Of a DNA stretch of 64,000 nt, positions 31,647 to 40,173 are shown piece by piece (within the stretch, counting starts at the first letter, position 1; each line of letters starts with the position of its first letter). Location of the stretch: positions 153,504,629 to 153,568,628 of the forward strand of contig NC_035446.2 in assembly GCF_002127325.2 (NCBI RefSeq), written 5' to 3'. A program made the position numbers and the translations under genes. Source of the DNA: Helianthus annuus (taxonomy: Eukaryota; Streptophyta; Magnoliopsida; Asterales; Asteraceae). The notes below the pieces were generated by a model. That model was not told the origin of the DNA, searched no databases, and worked only from the letters and a program-made list of their open reading frames with translations.

Positions 31647-34157
31647 TGTGACAACTCGAAATCTAGAACCTTTCGTTGTAACTTGCTTGTACGTTATGTG
31701 ACTAGTTAAAATGATAACGTGAACTTTTATGTGCTTTGTTTTGTGTGCATTGTATGTATATATGTATGTGTGTTATATGTGAACCGAGAACCCGACACGA
31801 AACAACAAAGAACCCGACTCGAGACCAAGAGGTCTCGAGTGACTAGTAATCGGTTTTGGGCCTTGGGCCGAGAACCTTTGGCCGGTTGGGCCATTTGGGC
31901 CGTAACCCCCACTCGAAACCCACTAAGGGTGCACACTCTTGGAACTTGACTATATATACCACACCTTAGTTATTTGTTACCATTTGTTGAACATTAGAAC
32001 ACACACACACTTCCATCTTCTCTCCCACTAGAACTCTAGCACACAAACACACCTCCAAGACTCTCGGATCTAATCGGTTAGCACAAGAACTCTCGGGCTT
32101 GGAACTTCGGATCGGCACACACACACACATCACCAACCGGTTAGTATTTCTTGTTGGTTATTGTTGAATGCTTAGTGTTAAAATGTTCATATTATGTTTG
32201 TATGATGAGATTATGTGACAATATGTTAAGTTGTTGAGTTATACATAATGTTTTGAAAAAGAAATCGGTTCATGAATGTTTCTTGTTATGAGTTGAACTA
32301 TACATATTTGATGTTGAAAATGGGTTCATGGTATGACAAGAAGGGTGAATGATGATATTGGTTGCACTTGGATTAGATCCGAAAAGTTTGGGTGTTTATA
32401 CTATGAAAATCGGCTAATGAATATGTTTGTCAAGTAGGATGCATGCTAGAAAAATTATATCTTGATAGTTGTTCATGATTTTGGGTGAATAAGTGGTTAA
32501 TATGTCATGAACTTGTTGAATATATGTTTGAATATGTGAAGAACACTTTGAATGATAGTTAAGAATGTGAAAACCCTTGTGATTTTGATCCATCTTTGAC
32601 TAGTAACCTGATTAGGAAATATGTTAGTGGAATTCTATTGGTTATTTCCGGATTTAGGGCCTGATTACATTGTACTATTTGGCTGACTACATCTGCATCA
32701 ACACGTGAACTTGATAATGACAGCATACCGACTCGCAATCACCCAGTTGCGACTCGCAACCACAGCGTGATGACTCGAGACCACGCGGTTGCGACTCGCA
32801 ACCATAACAGGACAAGCCGAGACCGCAGGTTACGAGTCCGGTTGCGACTCGAGACCTTAGCATGATGAACCGAGACTACGGTTGCGACACCGGTTGCGAC
32901 TCGCAACCATCCATGACCAACACACAGCATGACTCGAGACCATGCTTGCGAGTCCGGTTGCGACTCGAGACCACACCTTGGGCCTAAGTTAGTGGGCCGA
33001 ATCTATGGATTTCTGTGTTACTGTTAACGTGTTATTTGGGCCTGTTATCACGAGCCCAACTGTTTGGGCCTCACACTTAGACTGTGGATTTTGTTTGAAT
33101 GTTAACTGTGAACTGTTACTGCTAAACGTGCTTGCCAAACGTGTTGAACACTTGTGCACTACTTGGTTCGAATCTGATTATACGTGATATCCGTGATTAG
33201 GACGTAACTGACTACTTGCGACTTGACTGATCTTTCTGTGATTAACTGCCGAGCAAACCGAGGTGAGTTCACACCCTTTACAAAGCATGGGATTCCCTGG
33301 GTTGGGAACGGGGTTAAGGAACGTGGGTTCCTCGTCTACCTTGGGTAGGACGTCAGTGGTTCAGGAATGTGATTCCTCGTCCGGATGGACGGATAAACGT
33401 ACTAGACTAAAACTCTATCACGAAGTCCCTCCTTTTTGTATCGACTAATCGCCGGGCCAATGGCGAGCGGGTCATTAGTTAGATAGCGCTATTTAGGTCT
33501 GACAAGCCTCACACCGTGCCGCAGAGGACGGGCGTGAACTAATGGATCTGGGGCACGTCAATGATGATAGACATTGATGTTTTCAGGGCACATAAACATG
33601 ACTACAGTCAGCAATCGATACGGTAACGAGTCTAGTATACACATGGGGTAGCCCCCACGGCTGGAGAGCCAGATGATGTACATGGGGTAGCCCCCACGGC
33701 CGAAATGCCTGATAACTACATGGGGTAGCCCCCACGGCCGGAGTGCCGGAGTAACTGGGAACGAACTGGTCACGTTTTTAAAACTATGGGGTAACCCCCA
33801 CGGCAGGATGCCAGATAAAGTAAACTGTTTTCGAAACAACTAAAACGAACGCCCACCCGTGAACTCACTCAACTAGTTGTTGACTCGTTACTACATGCTT
33901 TGCAGGACCATAGGTACTCAACTGGAGCTTGCATGGAGGAGGATCGTTGTGGGACAGGGATTGCTACAAGACTATGTTATAACTTTAAACTTATGCTTCC
34001 GCTTGCAACTTAAACTTATTTGTTTTGGAACACCAATCGTATTGGTTAAACTTTTATAATTACTTACATGCTTGTTCAGTATGATTGGTGGCTGGATCCT
34101 GGTCAGTCACGCCTCCAAGCGGTAGTACTCCGCAGGTGGGATTTTGGGGGTGTGACA
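31647..34157 (+). repeat. 3' LTR of element 3
   Basis: It is the same length as the 5' LTR, and every short frame and repeat array recurs at an offset of 7,576 bases. It ends GGGGGTGTGACA before the ATATG duplication. Confidence 0.92.
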
Positions 34158-34569
34158 ATATGAATGGTGAAAATCTTTTATTTTATATAGACAGTAAAAT
34201 AATGCCAAGACACCACGGACAAACGATAAGGAAGAGTCACCTTCAACATAAGAAACTAGTTATTAAACTCATTAATACATAACCAATTAAAAAGTGCGAA
34301 AAGATTAAAAATAAAAAGTATTACACTAAACACTTGTCTTCACAAAGTGATGTAAGAGACTTAGGCGAACATGGCCTTTGATTGTCAAGAACTCTTACGA
34401 TGAATCTTGGATCCCGAGACGACTCACACACTCTATGATGGACAATGGATGATGGTGGTGGATGATGGTGTTGTGATGGTGGTGGGTGGTGGGTGAAATG
34501 TGAGAGAGGTGGTGTGCCAAGGGATGAGTTGCAAGAGCTCCAAGGACTCCTATTTATAGGCTGAACAGA

Positions 34570-34900
34570 AGCTCGGGCACGGCCCCATGTCCATTGGGCA
34601 CGGCCCCGTGTCCAACTGTCCATTGGGCACAGCCCCGTGTCCATCCTCCTCTATTTCTTCATTAAATGCAGTTTGTCTGCATTAGTTGACCACGCCCCCG
34701 TGTCCGCTGAGCACGACCCTGTGTGCAGAAGCATATATGTACTATCAAGATTTTCCTGGATTCCGTGAATCTTATAGTTGACTACGGCCCCGTGTCCGTT
34801 GAGCACGGCCCCGTGGTGGGCGATGGAAGCTTCTACAACTTTGTCTTTTCTGCTGACACTTGGGCACGCCCTCGTGCTCACTGAGCACGGGGCGTGTTCA
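34570..34900. repeat. GGGCACGGCCCCGTGTCC palindromes in the 5' LTR of element 1
   Basis: At least eight GCACGGCCCCGTG variants lie here. Three tightly spaced CCATTGGGCACGGCCCCGTG-type units at about 34583-34640 account for the extra length relative to the 3' LTR. Confidence 0.7.
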
Positions 34901-36084
34901 GCCTTCTGTTCTCTTGTTTTACTTGGGAAGATGCTGTCGGGAGGTCGGGCATGCCACGTTTGTTCCTTTTCTTGTATTAATGTTAGATTTAGCTGCCTTT
35001 TTGCTTCTTTTGTTTATTTGAGTTCATTTAATCCTGAAAATACAAAAGGAAGACAAAAACACACTTTTTCCAACATTAGTACTAAAAAAGAGTTAGTTTT
35101 ATGCCACAATTGATGTAATTTATATGTTGCATTTTGTGCACATCAACTAACGATTTATGAGACTCTCAAGTCCCTTCATTCATGATTATTTCAATGCATA
35201 ATCTTAACCCGTTTGGTTGTCGAGTGAAAGCCATCACTTCAATGACAAGCCAAACTACTTCTAACCTTTATATTGACCCGTTTGACTGTCGAGTGAACTT
35301 TGCCACTTCGATGACACATCAAACGCGTAAATTATACTACGACACCATTTGTACACTAATCCCAAACATTTATGCATAATGTAACGGGACTCAAGTTGCG
35401 TACCTTTCAAGCACCCCTTTCAAGCGCGCGTCACCACCGGCTTGTCCACTTGACGCTCCGGTTTCTTTTCCTATAGAGTTCAATCACAACCCGTTTAAAA
35501 CTCTTTTGTTTACATAATACGCATAATTTGCCATAATTATTCAAACACGCGTTTTAGCTCAAATTTCCAGTTTTTAATCCTCTTTTAGGCATTTTCACAA
35601 ACACCTTAAGGGGATAATTCTTTACAATTTATAATGAAGTTCAACACTTGTTATTTAGCCAAGATAAATATCAACTTAGGCTAATTCACATCAATTTTCA
35701 TATTATTCAAATCTAAACTTGTTTCATAGAACTCAATTTATACTAAGATAACATCATAATCCTAATGTTCATCATACTTCTACAAACCCACCTATCACCT
35801 TCAATGGTGATTATGGATTTCACAAGAATTAGGCAAAATTTCAACAAGTAATTGACTAGGGTTTATCCCTAAACACTATTTCATTCCAAACAACTAACAT
35901 GCAACATCAAATCCTGAATTCCATGAATTCACTCAGAAATTTGGATGAAGATTTTGCATAGAAATTACATACCTTATGATCCCTTTTTAGAGGAGATCAC
36001 AATTTCGTGCTTGAAAATCGATTTGGAACTGATTTGAAGCCCCAATTTGATCAATTTGGCATAAGTTAGGGTTTGGTGGGTTGG

Positions 36085-36370
36085 TTGAAATTGGAGAAGA
36101 AAGTGAAGTGAAACTTCCAGATTCAATTGACGTCACGTTCACATCTTCCAATGACGATAGTGTCCAAAATGATGTTGTAAAAAGTGTTGTTGAAAATGTG
36201 CTAAAAACGGATAGTGACACTACTGAGGAAGATGGATGTTTCTTGGATAAATACATTCCGAAACAAAAGTCCAAGAACAACTTAAATGAAGAATCAAATC
36301 TTGTCATGTACAAGATGTTGGGTTCGGATAAGTTGTTTTCGGATTCTGAGTTTCCAACACCTTTGTGTGT
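36085..36370 (+). pseudogene. Copia-type gag fragment embedded in solo LTR B
   Basis: A plus-strand frame without an ATG reads VENVLKTDSDTTEEDGCFLD, then a KYIPKQKSKNNLNEE segment and LVMYKMLGSDKLFSDSEFP. From memory this resembles a gag segment of Sirevirus-like Copia elements of composites. The LTR sequence on either side is antisense and collinear with LTR A (AAGGTGTTGG on one side, a CTTCTTCTCC-type stretch on the other), so about 250-280 bp of foreign coding DNA replaced or was added to the LTR there. It is not expected to be expressed as a protein of its own. Confidence 0.5.
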
Positions 36371-36597
36371 GTTTGGTGTGTGTTATTTTGTTTTTAATTA
36401 AATTAAGTTTCAAGTTCTACACATAAGCCCCTCAACTTTCATTTAGTTTATAATTTAGGCTTTTTAATTCATTCATGTGTTACTACAAGACTCCTAACTA
36501 ACTGAGTTATTTATTTCCTAGTTAGCTTATTCTCGTTTATTCAATACTTTATATTTCTTATTATAAAGTTTTATAAATTTCGGGGTGTTACAACAAT

Positions 36598-37100
36598 TAG
36601 TAACATGACCACAGTCATGGAACTGTGGAACAATAAAATGACTAATACTGAATGAGTATATTGATAGATATAAACATTGTAATCGGCCTCCCTCAATACT
36701 TTAAAGTTATAAAAGTTGTTTTGATTAAATTGAGATGCAATCGCCAGTATTTTTTGCAGATAAAATATTTTTAAAACGCATTTCAGGTAATTTAATGTGA
36801 AACTAATAGAAGCTAGCTGGAGAGCACTGAATGCTTAAAGAAGTGTATTGTGTTAGCTTTAGGAAAGACATGTATGTTTAAAAGACCAAAAGAGAACAAA
36901 TAAGAAGAAAATAACGTAGAATGCAAGTAGTTTTAAACAACACACAAGAATAAAGCTCCTAAACTATAGACTAGGAAAAATCATTCCTACTTTTCCTAAT
37001 TCCCTTACGAAAGGACGAATGCAAGAACACAAGGCTTCCAAAAAAAGAAATATAAACAACGCTTTCTAATTATGGAAAGTATGAAAAGCAGGGCGTTACA
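36598..37100. other. Unassigned sequence, possibly a minus-strand LTR fragment
   Basis: AT-rich DNA with no coding signal. On the minus strand it starts TGTAACGCCCTGCTTTTC at 37100, the form of a Ty3/Gypsy LTR start. No partner end or duplication was found, and it could equally be internal DNA of element A. Confidence 0.3.
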
Positions 37101-37427
37101 ACGCGGAGCTTGTTCAGTAGCGACTTTGCTGCTTCTTTCTCATGAATAATTTGATTGTGTGCCTTTTCCAATTCTCCTTGCTTTTCTCGGATAACATTTC
37201 ACAACTTTATGATTTCTTGTCCCTTTCCTTCTTCAAGATCAACATATAAGTAACATAAAACATTTAGAAATAACTTTTTTTTATTACTATGAACATGTTA
37301 ATCTCTGTTGGACATATAAAAGATGTACGATCAAATGCTTTTTAAAACTCTAATCTCCATGTTAGCTCTTCACCGCACTTCTCTAGCTTGTCTTTAGCTT
37401 CTCTAAGGGCCCATGCTTCAAAAAAAT
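37101..37427 (-). pseudogene. Captured fragment of a plant myosin XI gene
   Basis: Two exon-like blocks read on the minus strand. The first, about 37427-37342, encodes WALREAKDKLEKCGEELTWR. The second, about 37247-37101, encodes VDLEEGKGQEIIKL, a TGA, then NVIREKQGELEKAHNQIIHE. In order and wording they match the start of the coiled coil that follows the IQ motifs in plant myosin XI (LREAKDKLEKRVEELTWRLQ, then DLEEAKAQE). The roughly 90 bp between them looks like a retained intron starting GT. A stop codon and loss of the motor show it is a fragment. A further coding-like stretch at about 37500-37560 (EKHGFRKPLPSSGE) was not identified. Confidence 0.6.
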
Positions 37428-37664
37428 TAAAATTTTTACAGATAAATTATGAGTAGGTTACGCTCCAGTAATAAAAAGAAAATACAACGCTTTACAGAAA
37501 TAAGAACCTCCCCTGAAGAAGGAAGTGGCTTACGGAAGCCATGTTTCTCAAAAAGCAGAAAGAGTTGGGCAGGTGGTGAGTTTTTTATGATAACATGACA
37601 TTTTGGAACTAATAAAAAAAATGATAGAGAAATGTGTTGGATCTAGAAAAAGAAGAAGACACGT

Positions 37665-37815
37665 GACATGAAAAACATGTTAACAGCAAAAAAGAGAGCA
37701 TGTAAAAAAACTCAAAATAATTTAACTATGCTAGGTGAAAAATGAAAATCATGTTAACAACAAAGATAGAGTAAATAAAAAAAAGATCAAAAATAATTTA
37801 ACTATGCTAGGTAAA
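37665..37815. repeat. Two-copy tandem repeat of about 77 bp
   Basis: CATGTTAACA(G/A)CAAA and AATTTAACTATGCTAGGT occur twice in the same order. Confidence 0.65.
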
Positions 37816-37976
37816 AAACAATTTTTTTTACCATTACACTATTCAATCGGCTAATAATAATATATAGTTAAAATTCATATATGATAAAATTTCAATTGAA
37901 TGAACAGTGATTGATAATATTATTAAATTCAAATTAGAATTATAATTATTTAAAATTAAAATTAAGAGATGAGCAA

Positions 37977-38660
37977 ATGGTACCGGGTATAGGTATCGAT
38001 CTCAAATTTATCAAACCGATGTATTTTCGGTACCGGTTCTGCACAGGTATTCACCGGTTTTTACCCTCAAATATTGGTGCCGTACCAGTACCGACCGGTA
38101 CCGAACCGTACCATACCATACTAGGTATGTTCGGTACCAGTACTCACTTTTGGGGATTTCGGTAACGGTATTTTCGGTACCGGTTGGTACCGAGCTCACA
38201 AATCCTGTAGTAACGTAGCAATGCAAGTAATTGCACCGTTTAGATTACCTTTCATACACACAGTAAGTAAACTGTTTTTCGTTTGAATGAGGTTTTATAT
38301 ACACAACAACTTATTTTGCTTTCTTTTTTGTTTTTTTTTCTATAATGAATGAATTGTAGCATGTAAAATTAACTTGGATATTTAGAATATTGATGAGCAA
38401 ATCGTATCAAATCCTGTAAACGAACCGGTATCGTATCGGTACCAAATCATTTTCGGTACCAATTTGGTATCCATCTTTTGGCGTTTACAGAATCGTTACT
38501 TTAAGTTCGACACCGGTCCAGCACCATACCTGTATTTATTGATTTTTACCTTCAAATACCATACCGTATTGTATCGAGCATTTTCGGTGCCGGTACCTAA
38601 TTTCGATGATTTTATAGATCGGTACTTTCGCTGCCATTACGGGTACCGAGCTCATCCATA
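37977..38660. repeat. GGTACCG-rich clusters
   Basis: Two blocks (37977-38200 and 38400-38655) are crowded with CGGTACCGG, GGTACC and ACCGGTA palindromes. A third, related block is at 47975-48440. They resemble non-autonomous DNA-transposon interiors, but ends were not found. Confidence 0.55.
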
Positions 38661-38864
38661 TTTTAACGTGTTAGCACCGTAATAACTGAACTGAAAACAA
38701 CCGAATTTCCAACGTGTAGGATGTGTGGGTCCTATTATTATATATTAGGTTATTTAAAATCGTTTTTTATGACGGAGTGACTATCCTTACCACGTCATTT
38801 TATTTATGTTTTGATATTCGGTATCTGTTTGCCGTTGCTTACACGCCTTTTGTAGTCATTGGGT

Positions 38865-38896
38865 CCCGCCGCAACGCGCGGGCGGAAAATAACTAG
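38865..38896 (+). mobile_element. Helitron 3' terminus
   Basis: A GC hairpin (CCCGCCGCAACGCGCGGG, 38865-38882) is followed after 10 bases by CTAG (38893-38896) and a T, the canonical plant Helitron 3' end. The 5' end is not certain; 869 is a candidate. The myosin fragment to the left would be internal cargo if the element extends that far. The terminus lies only about 25-30 bases before the likely CBP20 transcript. Confidence 0.7.
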
Positions 38897-38910
38897 TAAA
38901 AATAAAAATA

Positions 38911-39052
38911 AAATAACCCTAAACTAAAGCAGCGTCTATCTCCCCTGTTCGCTCCTCCTCCATCTTCTAAACCTAAAAAACAAACAGCCGACTGACTATC
39001 TTCGATTCAGCAGGGAGGGAGGGAAGGTAAGGTTCAATCAGCCAGCCAGCAG
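38911..39052 (+). promoter_or_regulatory. CBP20: CBP20 promoter-proximal region and first 5'-UTR exon
   Basis: A telo-box-like AACCCTAAAC element (38915-38924) precedes a pyrimidine-rich leader (CTCCCCTGTTCGCTCCTCCT) typical of plant housekeeping 5' UTRs. Splice donors are available at 39027 (GGGAAG|GTAAGG) and 39053 (AGCAG|GTAAGC). The acceptor CTCCTTTTCAG ends at 40163, leaving 10 bases before the ATG. The start site itself is inferred. Confidence 0.5.
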
Positions 39053-39427
39053 GTAAGCTTCGATTCAGCAACTTCGATTAGCCACCATTTCTTCTCTATT
39101 ACATTTGAATTGTTTTTTCTTATGGTCGTCGGATCATGTTCGTACCGCGAATTGGATCGGACGAACCAAAACGAAAATGGTGCCATGACCAGCGAATTAT
39201 GTGACTATGCTCCTGTCATCTCGTTCAGTTCCTTCTGTGTGTGTGTGTATTGTGCATTGGCATATGGATGATTGAATTTTGTAGTCATCGCATGACTGAA
39301 TCTTAACTGTTAGTAACCTTCAAGAAAGAGCCACATGATCTGTTGCTAATACTGATACTAGAATGTTGTGGTTATGGAATATAGGTTAGGAGGAGTATGG
39401 TACATATGGATTATACCTTTTCAGTTT

Positions 39428-39832
39428 GGCACAAACTATCTACACACTTGGTGTGTAGAGTGTGTAGATAGCCACCCAAAAAATGCTTTTTTGTCTTATA
39501 TGCACATCCTGCAGTGTCGAGCTGTGGTCAAAGCGCGACGTTTTGGTCCGGTCAACCTGACGGGTGTCTGACGGGTCTGTTGACCGGACCAAAACGCCGA
39601 GCTTTGGCGTCAACCAGACAAAAGACTGACCGGGACATGACCAAAACGCGGCCAAAGCTCGGCGTTTTGGTCCGGTCAACAGACCCATCAGACACCCGTC
39701 AGTCTTTGTCTGGTTGACCGGACCAAAACGCCGCGCTTTAGCCACAGCTCGACACTGCAGGGTGTGCATATAGGACAAAAAAACACTTTTTGGTGTGCAT
39801 ATAGGCACATTGGTGTGCCAATAGGTACACCC
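39428..39832. mobile_element. Foldback Mutator-type MITE in the CBP20 5'-UTR intron
   Basis: The element is 405 bp with arms that are near reverse complements (shared blocks include CTGCAGTGTCGAGCTGTGG and GTTTTGGTCCGGTCAAC). TTTCAGTTT flanks both sides (39419-39427 and 39833-39841), a perfect 9-bp duplication. Several GGTCCGGTCAAC/GTTGACCGGACC copies lie in the arms. Open frames here on both strands are mirror images of each other. Confidence 0.75.
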
Positions 39833-40173
39833 TTTCAGTTTAGTTGTTTTACTGGACGCTTACTGTTACTTTATCCCATTTGATACCTTTATCAAGGCTT
39901 TGTTTAAGATTTTTCATCTCGAGGTCTCACTGAATTTGGATTAAAATCGAGATGAGGGTTTGTTCGAATCCGTTTAGGTTGACATTTTGTTTAGCTGTTC
40001 TCTAATATATATAAAGGTGTTCATTTGGCTTGGGCCACTGTCTTCTCTATTCTAAGCTTGTATTTACGTCTTCCGATTACTTTGTTCAAACTAGTTTTAA
40101 ACATTTGTTCCTTTAAACGTGCCTATCAAAGTGAATTGAACTTGATGCGTTTCTCCTTTTCAGATAAGGTGCC

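Larger units (their letters stand above)
24071..34157 (+). mobile_element. Element 3: recently inserted chromovirus (Ty3/Gypsy, Tekay-like)
   Basis: The element is 10,087 bp, flanked by ATATG at 24066-24070 and 34158-34162. Its LTRs, 24071-26581 and 31647-34157, are both 2,511 bp and I found no difference in the parts I compared. All short frames inside them translate identically. A Met PBS (26585-26596) and a purine tract (CTTGGGGATGA before 31647) frame a gag-pol of about 4.7 kb. It sits in the 5' LTR of element 1. Confidence 0.93.
7287..35145 (-). mobile_element. Element 1: non-autonomous tRNA-Asp-primed LTR retrotransposon, host of elements 2 and 3
   Basis: The ends TGATGCGTGTGTAG and TTTTGTGCACATCA are flanked by ACTAA at 7282-7286 and 35146-35150. 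The 3' LTR is 7287-9030. The 5' LTR begins at 12534 and is interrupted by elements 2 and 3. The internal region of 3.5 kb (9031-12533) holds one broken gag/protease reading frame and no reverse transcriptase, RNase H or integrase. It therefore resembles a LARD-type derivative that must use enzymes from an autonomous relative. The PBS type and the CX2CX3HX4C knuckle point to the Athila/Tat side of Ty3/Gypsy, by inference. Confidence 0.85.
12534..35145 (-). repeat. 5' LTR of element 1 in three pieces
   Basis: The pieces are 12534-12697, 23428-24070 and 34163-35145, about 1,790 bp in total. They are collinear with the 3' LTR at 7287-9030. The main length difference is an extra stretch of about 48 bp near 34583-34640, where a CCATTGGGCACGGCCCCGTG unit is repeated. 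The breaks are the insertion points of elements 2 and 3. Confidence 0.85.
6281..36592 (-). mobile_element. Solo LTR B, minus orientation, split by element 1
   Basis: The two parts, 6281-7286 and 35151-36592, join to about 2,448 bp. In minus orientation it starts TGTAACACCCCGAAATTTAT (from 36592) and ends at TGTAACAC (6281 on the plus strand). The target duplication ACAAT is present at 6276-6280 and 36593-36597. No internal region, PBS or second LTR lies between the ends apart from the nested element, so it is a recombined solo LTR. A cluster of CGCGTGGCGCGGG-type motifs sits at 6660-6785. The pieces on either side of the insertion share a tandem block (7078-7275 resembles 35155-35340), showing that element 1 landed inside a pre-existing repeat array of this LTR. 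Confidence 0.8.

Noticed and set aside
37091..37100. GGGCGTTACA as the 3' LTR end of element A
   Set aside because: The preceding 30 bases do not match the LTR A end, and ACGCG on the right does not match GTAAC on the left; an inverted LTR start is a better but unproven reading.
36598..38860. A functional gene between the solo LTR and CBP20
   Set aside because: Coding-like pieces are short, contain a stop and match internal exons of a myosin only; no start, promoter or continuous splice chain was found.
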